A stretch of DNA of 44,938 bases, from positions 1 to 44,938 of the forward strand of contig JAUWEG010000008.1 of NCBI GenBank assembly GCA_030608385.1. The letters are read 5' to 3'. The DNA comes from Candidatus Heimdallarchaeota archaeon (GTDB taxonomy: Archaea > Asgardarchaeota > Heimdallarchaeia > Heimdallarchaeales > Heimdallarchaeaceae). How positions within the stretch are numbered: the first letter of the stretch is position 1; each line of letters begins with the position of its first letter. The position numbers were made by a program, and so were the translations under genes. The notes beneath the pieces are model-generated. The model was not told where the DNA came from. It worked only from the letters and a program-made list of their open reading frames with translations, and made no database searches. Shown here piece after piece: positions 1 to 8,500 of this stretch.

Positions 1-1103
1 AAAGTAAATTCATCCAATAAACTATAATCGGTTCTAAAAGCTCTAAAATCCAGCTGATTTGGATATACATCCATCACTGTGAAATGATAGGTTGATTCTC
101 CAGTTATTGATTGGTTAATTCGATAAACTGGATTGAAATCAGCAAGAGGAGCACCAACTGATCCCGCAATAACATAGGTAATATTATTATTTATTAGTCT
201 CTCATAGAAATGGTCGTGACCGCTTATAACCATGGAAATATTGTATTGTTCAAAAATAGGAACTAACAACGCTTTTACATCATCATAATATCCAAAGTAA
301 TGTCTTGGTGACGAAGCATATGCTGGTCTGTGCATAAACACAATCTTCCAAGCATAATCATTATGTGCTTGTAAATCTGCATGCAACCAGTTTATTTGTT
401 CATCAAATGTTCCACCATAATCGGGTACACAAGTATGTAAAGCTACAAAATGAATAGGTCCGTAGTTAAAAAAGTAATATTCTTCTTTTCCAGGAAATGC
501 GAAATTAGTATAGTAGAGTGAACTATTTTTTTCATGATTACCCAGTACTGACATAAAAGGAACTTCGTTCAACAAAGGTCTAAAATCATAAAACCAATTA
601 GTCCACTGAAGTGCATTAAGACCAGAATCTACAAGATCTCCTGTGAATATGGCAAAATCTGCTGATACTTTTGACATTTGCTTTGCTGAAAATGCTCTGT
701 CTGCTCGATTGTATATGGAATCTCCAATACCGAAGAAGGTTGCATGGTTGTCTATGTTTCCTGTTTTAAAATCTAGGTCTATACACCAACTCTCTCCATT
801 ACCAACTCTAAAGTGATATGCTGTATTAGGGGTTAGACCAGTTAGTTCAACTATGTGATAATATCCTGATGACCCTGCTTCCTCTAAACCATAAGTGCTA
901 TCGAGTCCATATTGAACAATTGATGAAGTGCTTTCATCTGTTTTCCAACTTATTGTCATGGTCGTGCTAGTATCATTTTGCCAACTAAGATGTATTTGTT
1001 TTGGGTAAATCTCCTCAGCGGAAACTTGAAAGAACTTGACTGTAACAGGCATTATAAAAATCGATATTAATGCAAAAACTAGTAATTTTCCTTTGGTGCA
1101 CAC
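1..1103 (-). CDS. Purple acid phosphatase-like metallophosphoesterase, copy 1 (C-terminus off window)
   Basis: Minus-strand reading frame open from a GTG at 1103 to the window edge, so the C-terminus is missing. It aligns without net indel to the complete copy at 1229-2767 (constant offset of 1664 nt), including the start codon (GTG here, ATG there). An in-frame TAA lies three codons upstream and a TATA-like core sits 26.5 nt upstream, which fixes the start. Order: signal peptide, Fn3-like purple-acid-phosphatase N-domain, calcineurin-like phosphoesterase core with GDLVDSG, GNHEKN, MHRPA and GHDHFYER metal motifs. Motif I reads GDSIYN where copy 2 has GDSRHN, so the active-site rim has diverged although the metal-binding Asp remains. 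It is probably an extracellular phosphomonoesterase; the substrate is unknown. Missing from the ORF track probably because it runs off the edge. Confidence 0.85.
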   Translation of the reverse strand, partial: MCTKGKLLVFALISIFIMPVTVKFFQVSAEEIYPKQIHLSWQNDTSTTMTISWKTDESTSSIVQYGLDSTYGLEEAGSSGYYHIVELTGLTPNTAYHFRVGNGESWCIDLDFKTGNIDNHATFFGIGDSIYNRADRAFSAKQMSKVSADFAIFTGDLVDSGLNALQWTNWFYDFRPLLNEVPFMSVLGNHEKNSSLYYTNFAFPGKEEYYFFNYGPIHFVALHTCVPDYGGTFDEQINWLHADLQAHNDYAWKIVFMHRPAYASSPRHYFGYYDDVKALLVPIFEQYNISMVISGHDHFYERLINNNITYVIAGSVGAPLADFNPVYRINQSITGESTYHFTVMDVYPNQLDFRAFRTDYSLLDEFT

Positions 1104-1125
1104 GATGAATTAAAAAGATTTGTAC

Positions 1126-1133
1126 TTTTTAAA
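1126..1133 (-). promoter_or_regulatory. TATA-like core for metallophosphoesterase copy 1
   Basis: TTTAAAAA on the minus strand, centred 26.5 nt upstream of the GTG at 1103, which suggests a leaderless transcript starting at the start codon. Confidence 0.6.
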
Positions 1134-1188
1134 GGTTACTTATGAATAAAGCTGATTTAAAAAAGTGTAAAAAGTAGGATAGCTTGTG

Positions 1189-1239
1189 TTATTTCTTTGT
1201 TTCCATTGTTATTGTGTTCAATTTTCGTCTAAGTCTTCT
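1189..1239 (-). pseudogene. Relic of the small membrane protein's C-terminus at the duplication junction
   Basis: A 51-nt stretch reads RRLRRKLNTITMETKK-stop in a frame other than that of the phosphatase. It matches, over identical length, the last codons of the small protein at 2849-3016 (RRLRRKLSTATMGNRK-stop). It overlaps the last codons of phosphatase copy 2. This marks where the tandem duplication recombined: the upstream part of a second small gene was lost and its tail now forms the end of copy 2 and the intergenic spacer. Confidence 0.6.
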
Positions 1240-2767
1240 TTTTTCTTATCACAGTAGGTATTATTAACATCAGAACGAAGGAAACAATCATTATGAAATT
1301 CGATGTGTAGCTTGTTTTTTTTGGAATTTCAAGTGCCGTATAAAACAAAACTATTTCATTGTTACCTTCACCGATTTCGTCTATAATATCGTTGATATCA
1401 ATATTTATGATAATATTGTAAGCTCCAGGTTCAGAAACAGACCAATTATACTGAAATTCATATGATTCTCTCACATCTAGTGCAGGAACATCAAAAGTTT
1501 GAAGTACACTAAAATCGCTCTCTATTGATGCTGCTGTTGTTTCAGAAATGTTCTGTTCCCCTATATTGGTGACTCTAATTTTTATTTCTTTTGTCTCATT
1601 ATAGAATCCAGAATACTTGTTTTGAACAACTTCAACTCTAAGATCTGGTTTGTCTTCCTTATTGAAAGTAAATTCATCCAATAAACTATAATCGGTTCTA
1701 AAAGCTCTAAAATCCAGCTGATTTGGATATACATCCATCACTGTGAAATGATAGGTTGATTCTCCAGTTATTGATTGGTTAATTCGATAAACTGGATTGA
1801 ATTCATAAAGAGGAGCACCAACTGACCCTGCAACAATATAAGTAATATTATTATTCGCTAGTCTTTCATAGAAATGGTCATGACCGCTTAAAACCATGGT
1901 AATATTGTATTGTTCAAAGATTGGAACTAACAACGCTTTTATATCATCATAATCTCCGTCGTTATAACGTGGAGATGAAGCAAAAGCTGGTCTGTGTAAA
2001 ACCACAATTTTCCATTCATATTCATTATGTGCTTGTAAATCTGCATGTAACCAATCAATTTGTTCATCAAATGTTCCGCCGTATGAGGGTACACAACTAT
2101 GCAATGCTACAAAATGAATAGGTCCATAGTTAAAAGAATAATATTCTTCTTTTCCAGGAAGTGCAAAATTATTATAATAATTTGAATGATTTTTTTCATG
2201 ATTGCCTAGTACGCACATAAAAGGAATTTCATTCAACAAAGGTCTAAAATCATAAAACCAATTTGTCCATTGATTTGCATCAAGACCACTATCTACAAAA
2301 TCTCCTGTGAATATAGTGAAATCTGCTGATATTTGTGACATTTGCTTTGCTGAAAATGCTCTGTCTGCCCGATTGTGTCTAGAATCTCCCATAGCAATGA
2401 AGGTTACATGATTATTTGTGTTTTCTGTCTTGAAATCCCGATCAGAACTCCAAGTCTCTCCATTACCAACTCTAAAGTGATATGCTGTATTGGGAGCAAG
2501 CCCTGTTAGCTCAATTACGTGAAACAATTCTGAAGAACCTATTTCCTCTAAACCATAAGTGTTATCGAGTCCATATTGTACAACAGACGAAGTGCTTTCA
2601 GATGTTTTCCAACTAATTGTCATAGTCGTGCTAGTGTCATTTTGCCAACTAAGATGTACCTCTCTGGGATGAATCTCTGCAGCTGATATTTGAAAGAACT
2701 GGACTGAAGCTGGCATTATAAAAATCGATATTAATGTGATAACAAGTAATTTTCTTTTAGTACTCAT
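1229..2767 (-). CDS. Purple acid phosphatase-like metallophosphoesterase, copy 2 (surface-anchored)
   Basis: 512-residue protein from the ATG at 2767. I prefer this over the track's 2830 start because a TATA core (TTTAAAAT) lies 26.5 nt upstream of it and because copy 1 starts at the same point. Order: signal peptide (about 1-28), Fn3-like purple-acid-phosphatase N-domain (about 30-110), calcineurin-like metallophosphoesterase core with GDSRHN, GDFVDSG, GNHEKNH, LHRPA and GHDHFYER, then a CARDB-like beta domain (about 375-465), a C-terminal membrane helix and a basic RKKKT tail. This topology puts the catalytic domain outside the cell, tethered to the membrane, probably scavenging phosphate or cleaving a phosphate mono- or diester. 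It lies 125 nt upstream of copy 1, which has its own promoter. Confidence 0.9.
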   Translation of the reverse strand: MSTKRKLLVITLISIFIMPASVQFFQISAAEIHPREVHLSWQNDTSTTMTISWKTSESTSSVVQYGLDNTYGLEEIGSSELFHVIELTGLAPNTAYHFRVGNGETWSSDRDFKTENTNNHVTFIAMGDSRHNRADRAFSAKQMSQISADFTIFTGDFVDSGLDANQWTNWFYDFRPLLNEIPFMCVLGNHEKNHSNYYNNFALPGKEEYYSFNYGPIHFVALHSCVPSYGGTFDEQIDWLHADLQAHNEYEWKIVVLHRPAFASSPRYNDGDYDDIKALLVPIFEQYNITMVLSGHDHFYERLANNNITYIVAGSVGAPLYEFNPVYRINQSITGESTYHFTVMDVYPNQLDFRAFRTDYSLLDEFTFNKEDKPDLRVEVVQNKYSGFYNETKEIKIRVTNIGEQNISETTAASIESDFSVLQTFDVPALDVRESYEFQYNWSVSEPGAYNIIINIDINDIIDEIGEGNNEIVLFYTALEIPKKTSYTSNFIMIVSFVLMLIIPTVIRKKKT

Positions 2768-2789
2768 TAGATATAAAAGAAATTGATAC

Positions 2790-2797
2790 ATTTTAAA
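2790..2797 (-). promoter_or_regulatory. TATA-like core for metallophosphoesterase copy 2
   Basis: TTTAAAAT on the minus strand, centred 26.5 nt upstream of the ATG at 2767. It lies inside the N-terminal extension of the track ORF, which argues against the longer start. Confidence 0.65.
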
Positions 2798-2848
2798 GGT
2801 TACTTGCTTTTTAAAAGAAAACAGATGCAAAAAGTAAGTTAATGGATG

Positions 2849-3016
2849 TTATTTCCGATTTCCCATTGTTGCTGTAGATAATTTTCGTCTAAGCCTTCTA
2901 TTGGTAATTCCTGTGTTCAGTTTTCGGATAGCCCATAAAATAATACCAGATAAAAGTCCAAAGAAGCCAATTACTATGAAAACGCTAAATATTGTTGGAA
3001 TGAATATTGGAGCCAT
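2849..3016 (-). CDS. Small single-pass membrane protein (55 aa)
   Basis: Too short for the ORF track. An ATG at 3016 is preceded by GGTG about 10 nt upstream, a Shine-Dalgarno-like spacing, and the frame runs to TAA at 2849. The protein has one long hydrophobic stretch (about residues 3-30, rich in Ile/Phe/Val) followed by a very basic tail (RKLNTGITNRRLRRKL), giving an N-out, C-in topology by the positive-inside rule. Its C-terminal DNA is duplicated as a relic at 1189-1239, so it travelled with the phosphatase during the duplication. No family recognised; it may be an accessory subunit of the neighbouring surface phosphatases. Confidence 0.6.
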   Translation of the reverse strand: MAPIFIPTIFSVFIVIGFFGLLSGIILWAIRKLNTGITNRRLRRKLSTATMGNRK

Positions 3017-3085
3017 TGTTATCTAACACCTACTCAAAGAAAATCTTATACATTTTTAAACTTTTATGTTGGAGAATTAATGTCG

Positions 3086-3835
3086 CTAGTTTAAGATAAT
3101 TAAACTATTTGATTCACTTATATGAACATCTACTCGCATTTTGTCAGGAGATTCAAGTATTAGCTCCCCAGAATTAGAAATACCTCTACATAAATACACT
3201 TCAGATTTGAACGAGTGTTTCTTATTCATGTTGAGTGAGTTCATATTGAACAAGGAAATTATTTTCTCATAGTTCTCTTCCATGACTAAATTAACATACT
3301 CAAATATAAATTCTGAAAGGATTCTAGTGAATTCATTTTTCTGAATTTGATTTCCAGTAATTTCTTCTAAACTTGTGGCTTTTAGTCGTTCAAAATCTAA
3401 AGCATTTTCTTCTTTTAATTCAATATTAATTCCTATTCCCAATAGTAAATATTCTGATTGTAAAGATACTAACTCAAGAAGAATTCCACCTAATTTTCTA
3501 CCTTTGAAAACTATGTCGTTTGGCCACTTAACTAGGATTTCAGATCCATACTTTTTCTTAATAGCTTGTTGAATAGCTAGAGCTGTAGCATAGTGCAAAA
3601 AGCTATGCTGTCTTGGTTGCAATTTGGATGATAGTGGGAATGCAAAAGTTCCATAGAAACCTCCATCTGGTGAAAACCAGTCTGAATTCTGCCTTCCCCT
3701 CCCCTCTATTTGCTGTTTAGCCACAACTAGAATTGGGTGATCTATATCATTCTTAAGATGCTCAATTATTACATCCATTGTTGAAGATACCCTTTCATAA
3801 TGAACGGTGTTCATATAACCTATTCTATGTGTCAC
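3086..3835 (-). CDS. birA: Biotin-[acetyl-CoA-carboxylase] ligase
   Basis: 249 residues. It makes biotinyl-5'-AMP and transfers biotin to a lysine of the biotin carrier protein. The catalytic BPL_LplA_LipB fold shows GRGRQ (ATP/biotin loop, residues about 45-49), VKWPND and KGRKLGGILLE with the catalytic lysine; a short BPL_C-like domain follows from about 200. There is no N-terminal HTH, so this is a mono-functional ligase and not a repressor. The start is GTG at 3835, supported by a TATA core 26.5 nt upstream; the ATG eight codons in has no promoter at that spacing. It is divergent from the carboxyltransferase gene, and its substrate (the carrier protein) is encoded 13 kb away in the same locus. 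Confidence 0.92.
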   Translation of the reverse strand: MTHRIGYMNTVHYERVSSTMDVIIEHLKNDIDHPILVVAKQQIEGRGRQNSDWFSPDGGFYGTFAFPLSSKLQPRQHSFLHYATALAIQQAIKKKYGSEILVKWPNDIVFKGRKLGGILLELVSLQSEYLLLGIGINIELKEENALDFERLKATSLEEITGNQIQKNEFTRILSEFIFEYVNLVMEENYEKIISLFNMNSLNMNKKHSFKSEVYLCRGISNSGELILESPDKMRVDVHISESNSLIILN

Positions 3836-3857
3836 AAGACCGCATCAGAATTGGTAG

Positions 3858-3865
3858 GTTATAAA
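3858..3865 (-). promoter_or_regulatory. TATA-like core for birA
   Basis: TTTATAAC on the minus strand, centred 26.5 nt upstream of the GTG at 3835. It supports the GTG as a leaderless start. Confidence 0.6.
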
Positions 3866-3900
3866 GTTTTTTTCATTATTTTGTCATGAAAGAAGATGAG

Positions 3901-3908
3901 TTTTTATT
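3901..3908 (+). promoter_or_regulatory. TATA-like core for the carboxyltransferase-megasynthase operon
   Basis: TTTTTATT centred 26.5 nt upstream of the ATG at 3931. A second AT-rich stretch (TGTATATAAG, 3914) lies too close to the ATG to be its TATA box. This is the likely promoter for the whole 12.4-kb plus-strand unit 3931-16329. Confidence 0.5.
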
Positions 3909-3930
3909 CAACTGTATATAAGCAATACTA

Positions 3931-5508
3931 ATGTATCAGAATCACAAGAATAGTGCTAGTGATAGAGAAAAAAAGATCTATTCTAAGCTCCATGAGAAGA
4001 GAAAGAAAAGTTTGGAAGGAGGGGGAGAAAAGAGGATAGAGGATCAGCATAAAAAAGGTAAACTTACAGCAAGAGAAAGGATTGAATTACTTGTTGATGA
4101 GAACTCTTTTGTCGAAATAGATTCTTTAGTTACACATCAGTCTACAAAGTTTAATCTTGAAAAAAACAAACCATTAGGAGATGGAGTAGTAACAGGTCAT
4201 GCAACTATTGCTGAGAGACAAGTTTTCATTTACAGTCAAGATTTCACAGTCTTTGGAGGGAGTTTAGGGAGAGCTCAAGCAACAAAAATTTGCAAATTAA
4301 TGGAGCTTGCAGTTAAAACTGGTAATCCAATTATTGGTATATTGGATTCAGGTGGAGCAAGAATTCAAGAAGGAGTTGCATCATTAGCTGGTTATGGAGA
4401 TATTTTCTTCCGAAATATTCAAGCTTCTGGAGTGATTCCTCAGATTTCTATTATTCTTGGTCCATGTGCAGGTGGAGCGGTTTACTCACCTGCTTTAACA
4501 GATTTTGTTTTAATGAATAAAGAAAATTCATTTATGTTTGTTACTGGTCCAGAAGTTGTAAAAGCTGTTACAGGTGAGGAAATATCCTTTTACGATTTAG
4601 GTGGAAGTGGTGTCCATAGCAAGAAAACAGGTGTTAGTCATTTAGTTGGTGACAGTGAAGAAGAAACTTTAGACCTAGCTAGAAAACTACTTTCTTATCT
4701 ACCTTCAAATAATTTGAATGATCCTCCATTTGACCCAGAAGTAATAGAAGAAAGTGAACAGACCTTGCTTCGCGAATTAATACCAGATGAAGAGAATGAA
4801 CCTTATGATATGAAAAGCATCATAGGAACAATTGTTGATTCTGATAGTTTTCTAGAATTGAATGAGGATTGGGCTAAAAACATCATAGTAGGCTTTGCTA
4901 GAGTGCAAGGGTTTACTGTAGGAATTATTGCAAATCAACCTCTTTTCTTGGGAGGAGCAATTGATTATAATGCAGCAGATAAAGCTTCTCGATTCATTCG
5001 TTTTTGTGATTCTTTCAATATCCCAATATTGACATTTGTTGATGTTCCTGGTTTTTTACCAGGTGTCAAACAAGAACATGAAGGGATAATCAGACATGGT
5101 GCAAAGCTGCTCTATGCTTATTCGGAGGCAACCATTCCAAAGATTTCTATTATTGTACGAAAAGCATATGGAGGAGCTTACATAGTGATGAGTTCCAAGC
5201 ACCTAGGAACAGATATTAATCTAGCTTGGCCTTCAGCTCAGATAGCTGTTATGGGCGCAGAAGGGGCAGTTCGAATTCTCTATAGAAAAAGATTGAAAGA
5301 AGAAGAGGAACCTGAGAAAGTTCTTGAGGAATTCACTCACAAATTCAAAGAAGAATTTGCAAACCCTTACCAAGCAGCAGAATTAGGTTATATCGACAAA
5401 GTAATTTTTCCCGAAGAAACTAGAAGCGAAATCGTTTCTTCTTTACATTTGCTTCAAAATAAGCGAGAACAATCTCCAAAAAGAAAACATGGAATTTCTC
5501 CAGTTTAA
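3931..5508 (+). CDS. pccB: Acyl-CoA carboxylase, carboxyltransferase subunit
   Basis: 525 residues, the usual PccB length. It transfers the carboxyl group from carboxybiotin to acetyl- or propionyl-CoA. Both crotonase-like halves are complete: RIEDQHKKGKLTARERI, FTVFGGSLG, DSGGARIQEGV and GPCAGGAVYSPA in the N-half; DVPGFLPGVKQEHEGIIRHGAKLL and RKAYGGAYIVMSSKHLG in the C-half. The residue after AYGGAY is Ile418. In actinobacterial enzymes Asp at this pocket position favours propionyl-CoA, while Ile is associated with acetyl-CoA acceptance, so malonyl-CoA production is plausible. It is 10 nt upstream of the megasynthase and is presumably co-transcribed, so extender-unit supply and use are coupled. 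Carrier and biotin carboxylase subunits are encoded on the other strand at 16322-18325. Confidence 0.93.
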   Translation: MYQNHKNSASDREKKIYSKLHEKRKKSLEGGGEKRIEDQHKKGKLTARERIELLVDENSFVEIDSLVTHQSTKFNLEKNKPLGDGVVTGHATIAERQVFIYSQDFTVFGGSLGRAQATKICKLMELAVKTGNPIIGILDSGGARIQEGVASLAGYGDIFFRNIQASGVIPQISIILGPCAGGAVYSPALTDFVLMNKENSFMFVTGPEVVKAVTGEEISFYDLGGSGVHSKKTGVSHLVGDSEEETLDLARKLLSYLPSNNLNDPPFDPEVIEESEQTLLRELIPDEENEPYDMKSIIGTIVDSDSFLELNEDWAKNIIVGFARVQGFTVGIIANQPLFLGGAIDYNAADKASRFIRFCDSFNIPILTFVDVPGFLPGVKQEHEGIIRHGAKLLYAYSEATIPKISIIVRKAYGGAYIVMSSKHLGTDINLAWPSAQIAVMGAEGAVRILYRKRLKEEEEPEKVLEEFTHKFKEEFANPYQAAELGYIDKVIFPEETRSEIVSSLHLLQNKREQSPKRKHGISPV

Positions 5509-5518
5509 GGTGTTATAG

Positions 5519-8500
5519 ATGAAAACTAAGAAACAATTAGAAAAGGAACTTCGATTAAACGAAATAATTTGGGGCTATTCTCCAAAGGGAATAAGTAATC
5601 CACAATTAGCGATTGAACTTTCATTGAAAGGTGGAATTGGTTTAATCGATCTTGAAGGATTAGAAGAAAGTGTTTCGAAAAAAATAATTGAGACTTGTTT
5701 AAGTAAGATTCCTTACGATAAACTGTGGGGAGTTCGATTCCCTGATGTAGAATCTTTATCGGTTCTATCTGAAGTTGACTCTATACCTATTGGAATTATA
5801 GCTTTTGAGATTGAGCAAGACAACTTAGAAAAACTAGTTTCAAAACTTAAATGGAAGGTTGCTGAAGTTGTAAATTTGGATGAAGCTCAAAAAAGAACAG
5901 ATTGGGTAGATTTCTTTTTAGTAAAAGGGTTTGAAGCAGGAGGGAAAATAAGTGATCAAACATCTTTCATTTTGATTCAAGAATTCAATAAAGCTGGATT
6001 TCCTTTTATTATTCAAGGAGGTTTTGGTGTCTATAACGTAGTTACAGCTATCGTAGGGGGAGCTCTAGGAGTAGTTCTAGAAGGACAACTTTTTCTTCTT
6101 CCTGAATGTCCCCTTAGTTCGTTGACCAAAGAATACCTCGAAAAGCTTGATGAGAACGATACATATATTGCAGGAGAAAGCTTTTCAAACAAATACAGAT
6201 TGATAGGAAAAATTGCTAATAGTTCTATTAGAGAAATAAAGAAATTTGAGAAAGAAAACTCTGATAAAGGAGAAGAAGGATTACTAGAATTTTTGAAACA
6301 ACTCTCAACTAAATCTCATTTCTTTGATTCAGAAGAATTAAAAAATTCCTTCTTACCTTGTGATATAGGTTTAAGTTTTGCTCCCTTTATAAAAGAAATT
6401 TTCAATGATTTAAGATCATTTCTAACTTCAATTCAAGACATCATTCAGGACCAAATCAAAACCGTTTCAACTAACTGGCCTTTTGAAGAAGGAAGCGAAT
6501 TTGCAAAAAGCCTAGAAATCAACTTTCCTATCATTCAAGGTCCTATGGCCAATATTACAGATAAGACTGATTTTGCAATTAAAGTAGCAGAAGAAGGAGC
6601 ATTGCCAGTTTTAGCTATGGGAGGACTATTGAAAGAAGAAGTTGAAGAACTATTCGCAGAATTCAACTCGAAATTTCCTAAAAACCAGAATTATGCAGGA
6701 GGAATTATCGGTCTAGAGGTAATGAAAGAGAGACGAGAAGCTCATATATCTCTAATGGCTAAGAACAAAACTCCCATCTGTCTAATTGCTGCAGGATCTA
6801 TTCAACTAGCAACTAGAATTCAAAAAATGGGGATGAAAACTATCATTCATACTCCAGCTTTGAGCTTATTCAAGGAAGCTATGAAATATGGTCACCAACA
6901 TGTAATTTTAGAAGGCTCTGAATGTGGGGGACACATAGGAATTTTTACATCCTTAACGCTCTGGGAATCAATCTTACAGTATCTCAGTAATAATGCAAAT
7001 CAGATATCTGAAAAAATTAATATTGTATTTGCTGGTGGAATTGGAGATGAACTTGGAACTGCTATGGTAGCTGGAATGATTGGAAATCATTTAGATTTGA
7101 TAAATCCTGGGATTCAGATGGGAACAGCTTATCTTTTCACTGATGAGATTGTAAAAACAAAAGCTCTCACTTCCTTATATCAAGAAAAACTTCTTGATTC
7201 AAATATCACTAGAGTCATAGGTTCTACAGTTAATACACGAGCTCGTGTTATACCCTCTGAATTTGTATCTCAAACAATTGAAAATGAACGAAATTGGATT
7301 AAAGAAGGATTATCTATTAGTGAAAGAAAGAAACTCTATGAGAAAGATAATTTAGGAGCTCTCAGAATTGCTGCAAAAGCTGAGATTTGGAATGAGGATT
7401 ATGTTCCAGAAGGAGATTTAACACAATTCAATCTAGTTGATGAAAAAGACCATGTTTCTTTAGGATGTTTCATGGCAGGCGAAATTATCAGTTTGAAGCG
7501 TAATGTTGTTCAGATTAAAGATCTTCATTATGATATCGTAGTATCTGGTAAAGAACTATTCAGAAATAAAAGAAATTCAATTGAAAAGATGTTAGAAAGA
7601 GATGTTGTTAGTGATGTTTCGGAGATTCAAAGTTTGGAATTACCATCACAAAATAGAATCGCAATAATTGGTTTAGGATGTATTTTTCCAGACTCAGCAA
7701 ATATTAGTGAATATTGGGAAAACATAATTTCCAAAAAATATTCAATAACTGAAGTCTCAGATTCAAGATGGGATAAAAACATCCACTTCGATGAAGATAA
7801 AACAGCTCAAAATAAAACTTACTCTAAAATAGGGGCATTCATAGAAGACTACAAGTTTAATTCTATTAATTATCGTATTCCACCTAAAATATCAGATAGC
7901 ATGGATAGCGTTCAGAAATGGTCTCTTGATGCTGCAAAACAAGCTTTAGAAGATGCTGGTATCTCTACAGATGGAAAAAATAGACTTCCAATTGCAGTGA
8001 TTATTGGAAATTCAGTAGGTGGAGAAATTCAAAGAAAAACAAATAAAGGAATATTTGTTTCTGAGTTCCTTTTTGAACTAGAAAATAATGAAGTTTTCAA
8101 ATCACTTGGTGAAGAAAAACAAAATTCTCTCTTACAAATTTTAAAAGAAAAATATGCTGAGAAATTTCCTCCAGTTACTGAAGATTCAATGCCTGGAGAA
8201 TTGTCCAATATTATATCCGGTCGTATTGCTAATGTGTTTAATCTTACAGGTAAGTCCATGACTACTGATGCAGCTTGTGCTTCAAGTATAGCTGCGTTGG
8301 ATACAGCTGTTAAATCATTAACATCTGGTGATTTTGATACAGTTTTGGTAGGTGGTGCAGATAGATCTATGGATGAAGCTTCTTATATAAAATTCAGTAA
8401 AATTAGAGCTCTCTCTGCAACCGGTTCTCGTCCATTTGATGAAGGTGCTGATGGTTTTGTTATGGGAGAAGGTGCAGGATTTATGGTCTTGAAAAGATTG

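Noticed and set aside
3375-3572. 65-aa plus-strand ORF inside birA
   Set aside because: Lies antisense within a gene with complete conserved motifs; no promoter or ribosome site.
3914-3921. TGTATATAAG as the TATA box of the carboxyltransferase gene
   Set aside because: Only about 14 nt from the ATG, which would put the transcript start inside the gene; TTTTTATT at 3901 fits the spacing seen elsewhere.
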